Source of the DNA: DAOWHW01 sp964493265
GTDB taxonomy: Archaea > Nanobdellota > Nanobdellia > Pacearchaeales > UBA284
Assembly (NCBI GenBank): GCA_964493265.1
Contig: CAZBLY010000001.1
Span: 37,027-101,026, forward strand
Reading direction: 5' to 3'
DNA length: 64,000 nt
Under the pieces are notes generated by a model. It worked only from the letters and a program-made list of their open reading frames with translations, did not search any database and was not told the DNA's origin. Shown here in pieces: positions 42,006 through 50,518 of this stretch. Made by a program: the position numbers and the translations under genes. Within the stretch, counting starts at the first letter, position 1. Every line of letters starts with the position of its first letter.

Positions 42006-43292
42006 ATGGTTTCAATAACAGAAGAATCTTTAGAATCAATTAAATCGAACATAGATAGATCAGAAAAAATAGTTACAGAATTAATTAAATTAACCCTTTC
42101 TTTTAATGTTACGAAAGCTGAAGAAAAATCTATGATTAAAAAATCAGCAGAAGCTTTAATTGAACAACTAAAAGTAATTAATGAACCTATAGAACTTCTC
42201 TTACTTAGTATAAATGTTGAAACTTTTCCAGAAGAAAAAAAGAAAAAAAGAAAATCAAAAGGAAAAAGGAAAAAATATGAAAGAATAACAACCTTAACAG
42301 GCCCGGTTTATATTAGTCAAGAAAAAAAGCAGAAATTTCTTAAGGATTTGGGAATAGAAAAAAAATATATTAGAAAAATTAGAAAAAAAATACTAAATAA
42401 AAAAATTCCAAAAACTCAGGAAATTTCAACACATTCCACTTTGGCATCTTTTTCAAACAAATTATTTTATAAAGTATCCTCAAATCTTTCTAAGACTGCT
42501 TTTTTTAAGGGGGTTCAAAAAGACTTAAGAAAGGCCAGCATGTCTTATACTCTAAAAACATATATTTCAATAACTCTTTTTCTAACCTTGCTAACTTTTA
42601 TTGTCTCCTTTATTCTTGCATTATTCTTTACATCGTCATTTATTACAGGAATAAGAAATTTAGGAATAGCCTTGATTCTTACTATAATAATTTTCTTTCT
42701 TGCATTGAGTTGGCCAGCAAACACTGCATCATCAAACAGAAAAAAAATTGATTCAGAACTACCTTTCGCAACATCACACATGGCAGCAATCGCCTCAAGT
42801 AAAGTTGAACCATCAAGAATCTTTTCTATAATGACCCTATCAAAAGAATATATAGCAATAAGCATGGAATGCAGAAAAATAGTAAATCAAATCAATGTTT
42901 ATGGTTATAATCTTACAACCTCTTTAAAAAATGTAGCAAAACAGACACCAAGTAAAAGTTTTGCAGAATTAATCAACGGAATGGCTACAACAATAACAAC
43001 AGGGGGAAATTTAGCAACATATCTAAATGAAAGAGCAAAAGGAATTCTTTTAGATTATAAATTAAAACATGAAAGATACGCATCTATTATAGGGATGTAT
43101 TCTGATATCTATACAGCCTTACTTATAGCGGCACCATTAATTTTTATGCTTTTATTAGCTATAATATCCATCATAGGTTCAACATTTATGGGGATGCCCG
43201 CCTCAACTCTAGCCAACCTTGGAATTATAGTTATAGCAGTTCTAAATGTTGCTTTCCTAATATTTTTACAACTAACCCAACCAAATATTTAA
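42006..43292 (+). CDS. Pilus assembly membrane protein (TadC/ArlJ-like, T2SSF)
   Basis: A 428-residue protein with a charged cytoplasmic N terminus (about 1-175), two membrane spans (about 190-240), a T2SSF-type helical region containing SELPFATSHMAAIASS and ELINGMATTITTGG, and two to three more C-terminal spans. It is the platform that the ATPase drives. Together with the next gene it makes a tandem pair, as in many archaeal type IV pilus loci. Confidence 0.85.
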   Translation: MVSITEESLESIKSNIDRSEKIVTELIKLTLSFNVTKAEEKSMIKKSAEALIEQLKVINEPIELLLLSINVETFPEEKKKKRKSKGKRKKYERITTLTGPVYISQEKKQKFLKDLGIEKKYIRKIRKKILNKKIPKTQEISTHSTLASFSNKLFYKVSSNLSKTAFFKGVQKDLRKASMSYTLKTYISITLFLTLLTFIVSFILALFFTSSFITGIRNLGIALILTIIIFFLALSWPANTASSNRKKIDSELPFATSHMAAIASSKVEPSRIFSIMTLSKEYIAISMECRKIVNQINVYGYNLTTSLKNVAKQTPSKSFAELINGMATTITTGGNLATYLNERAKGILLDYKLKHERYASIIGMYSDIYTALLIAAPLIFMLLLAIISIIGSTFMGMPASTLANLGIIVIAVLNVAFLIFLQLTQPNI

Positions 43293-43311
43293 AAAAATGA
43301 AAATTTAAAAA

Positions 43312-44145
43312 ATGAAAAAAATAAAAATAATCTCAATCATAACAGGAATTTTAATAATTATGTTCAGTGCTTTTTTCCTAAGAAAACTTTTTTATTTTAT
43401 GTTAGGAATTTCTATAATTATTATGGTCTTGCCTTTTATTATTTCTCTTATTGCAGAATCAGGAAGAGAGAAAGAAAAAGAAGAAATGTTTCTCGAATTT
43501 GCCAGAAATCTTGTTGAGAGTGTCAGGGCAGGAACACCAATCTCCAAAAGTATTATTAATATTGCGACAAAAAATTATGCTAGTCTAACCCCCCATGTAA
43601 AAAAACTGGCTAATCAGATTAAAATTGCAATTCCTGTTAAACAAGCTCTAAAAACTTTCGCATCTGACATAAAAAACAAAGTTATTTCCAGATCTGTTGA
43701 ACTTATAATAGAAGCAGAAACTTCTGGAGGGGAGATAGGTTCTGTACTTGATGCAATTGTTAAAAGTGTAAATGAGATTGAAGATCTAAAAAAAGAAAGA
43801 CAGGCAAGAGTATTCAGCATGGTTATTCAAGGATACATAATATTTCTCATTTTTGTTGTTATTATGCTTTTTGTTGAAATTAAATTCATGCCACTTATAG
43901 CCGGGGCCTTAACAGGAACAGAAATTCAAACAACAGGCCTTGGAATCACCTTTGGAGGGGGTGGAGTTTCAACAGAAATAATTGAAAGATCTTTTTTTAT
44001 TCTTCTCCTTGTCCAAGCCCTATTCGCAGGTCTTGTTATAGGAAAACTAAGTCAAGGCTCAATAAAATATGGAATTAAGCATTCAACTATCCTTCTTATT
44101 TTTACATTCTTAATTGTAAATGCGGCAAGAGCTTTATTAGGTTAA
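43312..44145 (+). CDS. Second TadC/ArlJ-like pilus membrane protein
   Basis: A 277-residue protein with two N-terminal spans, then FLEFARNLVESVRAGTPISK and IIEAETSGGEIGSVLDAIV, the T2SSF core, and C-terminal spans. It lacks the long cytoplasmic N terminus of the previous gene. The pair probably forms a hetero-platform, like the two T2SSF halves of one longer protein in other archaea. Confidence 0.85.
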   Translation: MKKIKIISIITGILIIMFSAFFLRKLFYFMLGISIIIMVLPFIISLIAESGREKEKEEMFLEFARNLVESVRAGTPISKSIINIATKNYASLTPHVKKLANQIKIAIPVKQALKTFASDIKNKVISRSVELIIEAETSGGEIGSVLDAIVKSVNEIEDLKKERQARVFSMVIQGYIIFLIFVVIMLFVEIKFMPLIAGALTGTEIQTTGLGITFGGGGVSTEIIERSFFILLLVQALFAGLVIGKLSQGSIKYGIKHSTILLIFTFLIVNAARALLG

Positions 44146-44189
44146 CATTAATTAATAATTAAATCAATCAAAATGAAAATTACTAAAAA

Positions 44190-44636
44190 ATGAAATTCAC
44201 TAAAAATTTAAAATTGTCTGTTGCAATAGCAATTTCTATTTTTTTGTTATTACTTGTAGCTTTTTGTGATTATTTTGCTTATCCTCTATCTTTTTGGATT
44301 TTTTCTTTTGCTCTTGCTATCGTTGCATCAATTTTTTATATATTCCTTACAAAAAAAATCTTAAATGGAGGTCTAATCTTTCTTAGTTGGTATATTTTAC
44401 TTGCAGCTGGACTTGAAGATTTATTTTTTTATATAATGCACGGTCCAATTCCAAAATCAATGTTTCATTTATATGATGAATCTTGGATGGGTTTAGTTGC
44501 AAGAATTTTGGGTCTTGAAACAGTCACTCTATTATCCTTAATTATTAGTATTATTTTGGGTGCAATTGTAATAATCATGCTAATACTTTTACTTAAGTTT
44601 GTAAGAAATAAAAAATGGTGGCCCAAATGGCTCTAG
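44190..44636 (+). CDS. Four-span membrane protein of unknown function
   Basis: A 148-residue hydrophobic protein with spans at about 8-28, 32-50, 55-75 and 112-138. A conserved-looking loop, DLFFYIMHGPIPKSMFHLYDESWMG (quoted in part here as YIMHGPIPKSM), sits between spans three and four and may face outward. It lies between the pilus genes and the glycosyltransferase. No family recognised. Confidence 0.6.
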   Translation: MKFTKNLKLSVAIAISIFLLLLVAFCDYFAYPLSFWIFSFALAIVASIFYIFLTKKILNGGLIFLSWYILLAAGLEDLFFYIMHGPIPKSMFHLYDESWMGLVARILGLETVTLLSLIISIILGAIVIIMLILLLKFVRNKKWWPKWL

Positions 44637-44676
44637 GGATTAATTTAAAAATAATGAGTAATTAAAATTATTAAAA

Positions 44677-45939
44677 ATGATTAAAGCATTAATAGTTATA
44701 ATTTATTTTGTTTCTCTTTTTTTTATCACTTTCTGGCTTTTAGTTCTTGCTGAAAAAGGGATTGTAAAAGAAAAATCTAGTTTAAACATCAAAAAAGGAA
44801 AAATTGAGAAAGTTTCAATATGTATCCCTGCATGGAATGAAGAAAAAACCATTATTGAAACTATAAAATCTCTTTTAAAATTAGATTATCCAAGGAATAA
44901 AATAGAGATTATAATTGTTGATGATGGCTCAACAGATAGGACAAGTGAAAAAGTTAGGGAATTAATCAAAAAATATCCTAATAGAATTATTAAATTAATT
45001 CAACACAAAAAAAACCAAGGAAAAGGAGCAGCCATGAATACAGGACTTAAAATAGCCACTGGTAAATTTTTCATTAGTTTAGATGCAGATTCTATAATCA
45101 ATCCAAATGCACTTAAAAAAATAATTCCTTATTTTGATGATATAGAGGTTACGGCGGTTCTTCCTCTAATTAAAATTCAACACAAAAAAACAATCATGCA
45201 AAAAATTCAACATTGCGAATATCTTATAAATTTTTTCTATAAAAAATTAATGTATCTTTTAAATTGCGTTCACGTTACTCCGGGGCCTTTCTCAGTTTAT
45301 CGAAAAAACATAATTAAAAAACTTGGAGGATTTGATGAAAATAATCTAGTAGAAGATCTTGAGATGGCTTTCAGGCTCCAGAAACATCATTATAAAATAA
45401 TCCAGCTCCTAGGAACTTATGCCCTCACTAAAGCTCCTGCAACTCTCGTTCAATTTTATAAACAAAGAAATAGGTGGTATAAAGGCTCTCTAATAAATCT
45501 ATTAAGCAGAAAATATAGGGGAATGATGTTTAATCATAAGTATGGTGATTTGGGTTTTTTTCAATTTCCAATGATTATTATTTCGGCCACCCTATCAATA
45601 GCTATTTTTATAATAATCTTTGGCATATATATTATAAAACCATTAATGATAAATATCCATAATCTTAGTTATATAAATTTTGATATAATTCCTTTAATCA
45701 AAAGTTTTGTACAGAATTTTGCTTTCAGAGACCTTAATCTAATTCCCGTATTTTATGGAACAACAATTTTCAGTTTTGCACTTGTCTTTCTTGGATTGGC
45801 ACACCATTATACTAAAGAAAACTTAATAAAGAATGCCAAATCCATATTATTATATTTCATATTATATCCATTTATACTTTCAATAATATGGATAGGAATA
45901 ATCTTTGATTTTGTAACAGGAAGAATACAAAAATGGTAA
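44677..45939 (+). CDS. Membrane-bound family 2 glycosyltransferase (cellulose synthase-like)
   Basis: A 420-residue processive-type transferase. After an N-terminal span the GT-A domain shows ICIPAWNEEKTI, IIVDDGSTDRT, SLDADSIINP and the acceptor motif VEDLEMAFRL with QRNRWYKGSL (QxxRW). Three or four C-terminal spans follow. It likely builds a surface polysaccharide or modifies surface protein glycans from a nucleotide sugar. Its last seven bases overlap the next gene. Confidence 0.88.
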   Translation: MIKALIVIIYFVSLFFITFWLLVLAEKGIVKEKSSLNIKKGKIEKVSICIPAWNEEKTIIETIKSLLKLDYPRNKIEIIIVDDGSTDRTSEKVRELIKKYPNRIIKLIQHKKNQGKGAAMNTGLKIATGKFFISLDADSIINPNALKKIIPYFDDIEVTAVLPLIKIQHKKTIMQKIQHCEYLINFFYKKLMYLLNCVHVTPGPFSVYRKNIIKKLGGFDENNLVEDLEMAFRLQKHHYKIIQLLGTYALTKAPATLVQFYKQRNRWYKGSLINLLSRKYRGMMFNHKYGDLGFFQFPMIIISATLSIAIFIIIFGIYIIKPLMINIHNLSYINFDIIPLIKSFVQNFAFRDLNLIPVFYGTTIFSFALVFLGLAHHYTKENLIKNAKSILLYFILYPFILSIIWIGIIFDFVTGRIQKW

Positions 45940-46640
45940 AAAAAAGAACAGAAAAAAGAATAAGACTTAAAAAAAGAAGATATGCTATTGCCTTAATTTT
46001 TGTTCTTTTGATTTTTGCTGCAGGAACTCTGTTTGGGTCTTATCTATCTAAAGAGAGGATAGATTACTTAGAAAATGAAGTTTATGTACATAGACTAAAT
46101 TTCCAAAGCCTTCAACTCCAATCTTTATTTCTTTCATCATTAATAAGTCAAAATCGAACTGCAAATTGTGAAGCATTAAATTATTTTCTTGAACAAAATC
46201 TTGAATCAGTTGCAGAAGCTCAGCAAAAAGTAGAAAAATACATGAGAGAGTCTGATAAAACAGTTTTCTATAACTATAAGAGAGAATATATTCAAGCCCA
46301 GATAAATTATTGGTTAATGTATCAAGAAGTTAAAAGAATATGCGAACCTAACCAAGCCGCTATATTATATTTTTATTCAAATGAAGCATGTAACAATTGT
46401 GGGGCTCAAGGAACTATTCTAGACTACCTAAAAAACAAATTTGGACAAAGCATTCTAATTTTTTCTCTTGATGCAGATCTTATTGATGAACCAATGATTG
46501 GAATTTTAAAAGAAACCTATAATGTTGAAGAATTACCAAGTTTAGTTATTGAAGATGAATTACATGAAGGTTTAATGAATAAACAAGAATTAAGTAAAGA
46601 AATCTGCAAATACTTAGTTCATGATTTTTGCGAAGAATAA
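45933..46640 (+). CDS. Membrane-anchored thioredoxin-like protein (CNNC)
   Basis: The 235-residue protein has a basic start, one span (about residues 18-35), a coiled-coil-like region and a C-terminal thioredoxin-like domain. The redox pair lies in NEACNNCGAQGTIL and the cis-Pro loop is VEELPSLVIED. The site CNNC is unusual compared with CGPC or CPHC. The anchor puts the domain outside, so disulfide formation or repair of surface proteins is likely. It overlaps the glycosyltransferase by 7 bases and converges by 22 bases with the PMT-like gene. Confidence 0.8.
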   Translation: MVKKRTEKRIRLKKRRYAIALIFVLLIFAAGTLFGSYLSKERIDYLENEVYVHRLNFQSLQLQSLFLSSLISQNRTANCEALNYFLEQNLESVAEAQQKVEKYMRESDKTVFYNYKREYIQAQINYWLMYQEVKRICEPNQAAILYFYSNEACNNCGAQGTILDYLKNKFGQSILIFSLDADLIDEPMIGILKETYNVEELPSLVIEDELHEGLMNKQELSKEICKYLVHDFCEE

Positions 46641-48067
46641 ACAAAATAAACTGAAATAATATTGCTACAATCATCAACAATTTGTTTCTCAAAAACGAGA
46701 TTATTATGATTATCTAATATTGTTTTGTTAAAATAAGTTCCACCAATTTCATTATAAATAATATAATCAGGTTCATAAAAATCCACTAGATAATCAATAT
46801 CCTCAGTCCACAAAGAAGCAACTTTAGAATTTAAATGATAACCATACCAAGGCCATATATTGCTTAGAATAACAGAATCAGAAGAGACTCCTTGTTCTTT
46901 TAGACAATCAATTGATTTCATAATAGCATTATTCTTTTGACAATCAATTTTTTTATAAGAATCTTGTATTGAATTACTAATAATAACAAAACTATTCACC
47001 AAGAGAGCTAGAACAACCAAAATAAAAATTATTTTCATTATCTTATCTTTATAATTTTTAATCCAAAGCAAGCCATGAAAAGCAACAATATAAATAAAAG
47101 GTAAAAAAGAAAGATAATAACGAGCCAACTTCAATCTTACAAAAAATAAATAATAAACAAAAGATACAATGGAATAAAAAACAATTAAAAAATACCATCC
47201 TTTTTTATTCTTATTTTTAATTATCAAGTAAATAAGAGAATACAATCCTAAAATAAACAAGAAAGGAATCATAAAACCAACAGCAGCAAATAAATTATAT
47301 ATTTGATTTATTATTGGTTGTAAGGTGGTCCATTCTTTAAGAACAGAAAATTGTTCATAAAAATCCCAAATTGGATTTTTATATATCAGCCAATTATAAA
47401 CTAGCCATGGAATAAGAGGAATTAAAAAAAACAAGACAAAAATTCCTAAATCTTTCCATCTTTTTTTAAAAACAAAACATACACCAACAGAAAAAGCAAA
47501 TAAAGCAAGGGGAAAACGTGCTAAAAAAGCAAGGGCAGCTATAAAACCAGCAAGGGCAATAAAAATATTTTTTCTCTTACTTTCATCAGACTTCAATAAA
47601 AAATAAAACGATAAAATTATAAAAAACACTGCAGGAATATCAGCATAAACACGAAAACCCCAAAATAAAAAAAGCGGGCATAGAACAAATAATATAGAAA
47701 GTAAAAAAGATAGTTGTTTTGAAAAAAATCTCTTGCTTATCAAATAAATAAAGAATGCAGAAGCCAAGCTGAAAAGAATAATAACAAAACGGGCAATAAA
47801 AATACTTTCACCAAAAAGCCAAGAAAAAGATATAATATACTCAAGAAGAGGAAACCTAAAATCTTCTGTAAAGTTACTAATACCAAGATGGCTTCTAGCA
47901 TTTCCTAGATAAACATTCTCATCCCATAAAAGCATAGGACTTAACCAATTTAAAAATAAAAATAATGCCAAAAGAACTAAAAGAAAAATTCCTATGGCAA
48001 TAAATTCTGTCTTTTTCTTATTTTTCTTTTTCTTTTTTTTATTCTTTTTTTCTTTTTTTGATTTCAT
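46619..48067 (-). CDS. Multi-pass glycosyltransferase of PMT/ArnT type
   Basis: The start is ATG 48067, overlapping the previous stop as ATGA. The 482-residue protein has a Lys-rich N-terminal tail and about ten to twelve spans. The first outer loop holds LLWDENVYLGNARSHLG, with the Asp-Glu pair that family members use for metal and lipid-sugar binding. Such enzymes move a sugar from dolichyl phosphate to protein or lipid. It is coupled to a dolichyl-phosphate sugar synthase, which could make its donor. Confidence 0.85.
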   Translation of the reverse strand: MKSKKEKKNKKKKKKNKKKTEFIAIGIFLLVLLALFLFLNWLSPMLLWDENVYLGNARSHLGISNFTEDFRFPLLEYIISFSWLFGESIFIARFVIILFSLASAFFIYLISKRFFSKQLSFLLSILFVLCPLFLFWGFRVYADIPAVFFIILSFYFLLKSDESKRKNIFIALAGFIAALAFLARFPLALFAFSVGVCFVFKKRWKDLGIFVLFFLIPLIPWLVYNWLIYKNPIWDFYEQFSVLKEWTTLQPIINQIYNLFAAVGFMIPFLFILGLYSLIYLIIKNKNKKGWYFLIVFYSIVSFVYYLFFVRLKLARYYLSFLPFIYIVAFHGLLWIKNYKDKIMKIIFILVVLALLVNSFVIISNSIQDSYKKIDCQKNNAIMKSIDCLKEQGVSSDSVILSNIWPWYGYHLNSKVASLWTEDIDYLVDFYEPDYIIYNEIGGTYFNKTILDNHNNLVFEKQIVDDCSNIISVYFVYSSQKS

Positions 48068-49128
48068 TTCCAAACCCACCATAAACTGCTTAAATATGTA
48101 AATATTGTTGCTATAGCAATACCAAAAATATTAGATACAAGATAATGCAAGCCTAAAGCTGTAAGAATCCATAGTATGCCCAGATTAACTAACAAAGCAA
48201 AAATTCTGGCTATATTAAATTTGAACAGTCTTTTTAAAAGCCGGCCTTTTCTTTCTCTTCTAAAAGTCCATACATCATTAAGGATAAAATTTGATAATAT
48301 TGATGCCTCGATTGCAATAATACTAGAAATAAGATAAAATAAACCAGCAAATTCAGTCAAAGTCCAAAGCAACCCTTCATTAAGAATAAATCCACTTACT
48401 CCAATAATACAAAATTTCAAAAATCTTTTATGTTCTTTTTGATGTCTAAAAAGTTTTAGAAGATGTTTAAATGCAACATAAGTCTGCTTAAAATTAAATT
48501 TGCTTTTTTCTTTTTCTCTCTCTCCAAAGGAAAAAGGAACTTCAATAATCTTATCATAATCATAATGGGCTTTGGCAAGAATTTCTAATAAAATCTTAAA
48601 TCCATCTGGTTTCAATCTTGCCTTTTTTAAAATTTTCTTTCTAAAAATAAAAAATCCTGTTGAAGTATCTCTAATGTTCTGTGTTTTTGGAACACAAATA
48701 TGAGATAAAAAAATAAAAACTTTTGAAACAAATTTACGCCATAAACTAAAACCAACTTTAGATCCTTTAACAAAACGAGAAACAATAATAATATCTTTAT
48801 TCTCTTTCTTCATCTTTTTCAACATTAATGCAATCATTTCTGGGGGGTGTTGTAAATCAGCATCCATCACACAAATAAAATCCCCTTTGGCTTTTTTAAA
48901 ACCAACAATAACAGAATTACTTAAATCAAGTTCTCCAGTATTAAAAACCCTAATATTTAATTTGTATTTTTTTCCAAGTTTTTTTGCTATAATATCTGTG
49001 CCATCTTTACTATTACTATCAACAAGGATTATCTCAGAATTTTTAATTTTTCTGATTCTTTTAAGCCTTCTAAAAAGTTTTTCAATATTTAAAGCTTCAT
49101 TCTTTGTTGGAATTATTATGGATAACAT
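48064..49128 (-). CDS. Dolichyl-phosphate sugar synthase fused to GtrA-like membrane domain
   Basis: A 354-residue protein. The N-terminal GT2 domain (about 1-225) shows IIIPTKNEALNIEKLFRRL, ILVDSNSKDGT and VMDADLQHPPE, as in DPM1. The C-terminal 120 residues form four spans of GtrA type, ending YLSSLWWVWK. It would make dolichyl-phosphate mannose or glucose and help it flip across the membrane. Translation is coupled (ATGA) to the PMT-like transferase downstream. Confidence 0.92.
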   Translation of the reverse strand: MLSIIIPTKNEALNIEKLFRRLKRIRKIKNSEIILVDSNSKDGTDIIAKKLGKKYKLNIRVFNTGELDLSNSVIVGFKKAKGDFICVMDADLQHPPEMIALMLKKMKKENKDIIIVSRFVKGSKVGFSLWRKFVSKVFIFLSHICVPKTQNIRDTSTGFFIFRKKILKKARLKPDGFKILLEILAKAHYDYDKIIEVPFSFGEREKEKSKFNFKQTYVAFKHLLKLFRHQKEHKRFLKFCIIGVSGFILNEGLLWTLTEFAGLFYLISSIIAIEASILSNFILNDVWTFRRERKGRLLKRLFKFNIARIFALLVNLGILWILTALGLHYLVSNIFGIAIATIFTYLSSLWWVWK

Positions 49129-49194
49129 GATAACATTCTAATATATGTTTATAAAAAACATAAAATATTAAAAGTTAAAAACCTTGTCCTTAAG

Positions 49195-49998
49195 ATGTTT
49201 GAGTCAATTAAATCTGCAAAAATTAAAGAAGAAGAAGAATGCGAAGAATGTGGTAATAAAGGTGTTCTCATTAATGCTATTATTGATGGTAGAATGAAGA
49301 GGGTATGTAATAGGTGTATTAATTCAACTAATGCAATTATAATTAAAAAACCTCAGAATGTTAAAATAGAAGAGGTCCCAAGACGTTCTGTGCATGAAAT
49401 TTTAGAACAAATGTCTGGAATTAAACCAAAACCAATTAAAAAACCGGTTGCAGAGATAAAACTTGAAGATTTGCGACAAAGATATGAGGAAATGAAAGAA
49501 AAAAGAAAAAAATTACAAGAAGAAAAAGAGCACAAAGAAAAAGAAGAGCAAATAAAATTAAAAAAAGAGTTAGAAGAAAATGAAAAATCTAAAATATTTG
49601 ATAGAGATCGTTTTAAAAAATATGTTCAAATGCAAAAAGAAATACGAAAAAGGCCAATAGAAAACACAATAAAAGAAATAAAACCAAAAGAAACAGAACC
49701 AATAGAAATAGAAGAAAAAGAAATTAACTTTAATATTGAAGCCACCAAAAACACAAAAGTTAGTGACTTATTTAGAAGAATAATAAAAAGAAAAAGACCA
49801 GAATTAAAACCATCACAATCAGAACTCCAACAACCACAATCAGAACAAGCTAAACAATCAACGCAATCAGAACAAAATGAACAACTTAAAAAGCAAGAAA
49901 TACAAGAAAAACCTGAAATAACCCCAGAAGAACCAAAAACTGAAGAAAATCCAGTAGAAGAACAAAAACCTGAAGAAAAGCCAGAGGAAAAAATTTAA
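49195..49998 (+). CDS. Zinc-knuckle plus coiled-coil protein
   Basis: A 267-residue protein. The start holds ECEECGNKGVL and RVCNRCINS, two CxxC knuckles for zinc. A linker KPIKKPVAEIKLEDL leads to a long Glu/Lys-rich coiled coil (about 90-200), and the tail from about 205 is rich in Gln, Ser, Glu and Pro, with many short QSEQ-like repeats. It seems cytoplasmic and partly disordered. The archaeal family resembles putative HTH/zinc proteins, but no function is known. It lies 27 bases upstream of RpoL and may be co-transcribed. Confidence 0.6.
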   Translation: MFESIKSAKIKEEEECEECGNKGVLINAIIDGRMKRVCNRCINSTNAIIIKKPQNVKIEEVPRRSVHEILEQMSGIKPKPIKKPVAEIKLEDLRQRYEEMKEKRKKLQEEKEHKEKEEQIKLKKELEENEKSKIFDRDRFKKYVQMQKEIRKRPIENTIKEIKPKETEPIEIEEKEINFNIEATKNTKVSDLFRRIIKRKRPELKPSQSELQQPQSEQAKQSTQSEQNEQLKKQEIQEKPEITPEEPKTEENPVEEQKPEEKPEEKI

Positions 49999-50025
49999 AT
50001 AGAGCTTTCTCGAGATTTTATTAAG

Positions 50026-50295
50026 ATGCAAATAAAAATAATAAAATATTCAAAAAATGAGCTTGAAGTTGAAGTAGATAATCTTACAATAGCTGAACTT
50101 CTTAGAAGCATGTTATGGAAAGACAAAGCAACAGAATTGGCTGCATGGAAAAGAAAACATCCAACTAAAAATCCTATTCTCGTTTTAAAAACTTCTGGAA
50201 AAGATTCAAAAAAAGTGCTTCTTGATACAATAAGCAAGATACAAAAAATAAATGCAGATCTTGTTAAAGAATTAAAAAAAGCTGTCAAGAAATAA
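50026..50295 (+). CDS. rpoL: DNA-directed RNA polymerase subunit L
   Basis: An 89-residue protein of Rpb11 type. The motif ELEVEVDNLTIAELLRSML matches the N-terminal half of subunit L, and the C-terminal helix follows. It pairs with subunit D in the polymerase assembly platform. Tight spacing (15 bases) to the next small gene suggests co-transcription. Confidence 0.93.
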   Translation: MQIKIIKYSKNELEVEVDNLTIAELLRSMLWKDKATELAAWKRKHPTKNPILVLKTSGKDSKKVLLDTISKIQKINADLVKELKKAVKK

Positions 50296-50349
50296 AAACA
50301 AAAAGAAAAAATGAAACGAGGCTCAAGAAGATGGAAAAAGAAAAAACAA

Positions 50350-50427
50350 ATGAGATGGAAGTGGCAACGAAAGCGAATGAAAAGAGAAAAGCGTAAGAGA
50401 AAACAAAGACGAGCTGCTTCAAAATAA
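50350..50427 (+). CDS. rpl41e: 50S ribosomal protein L41e (eL41)
   Basis: A 25-residue ORF, almost only Arg and Lys, starting MRWKWQRKRMKREKRKRKQRR. It matches eL41 in size and in the pattern MRxKWxxKRMxRxxRKRxxxR. A same-frame ATG at 50311 would add 13 residues (MKRGSRRWKKKKQ); the shorter form is preferred since it is exactly family size, though the longer start lies at a fitting distance after RpoL. eL41 sits at the subunit interface and is often missed in annotation. Confidence 0.75.
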   Translation: MRWKWQRKRMKREKRKRKQRRAASK

Positions 50428-50518
50428 ACAAAATAAAATAATACTAACAATATTAATAATAAATAAAATTAATTTTTTCTAGAATTATTAGAATTATTTT
50501 TTGGTTTTAAATATCTTT

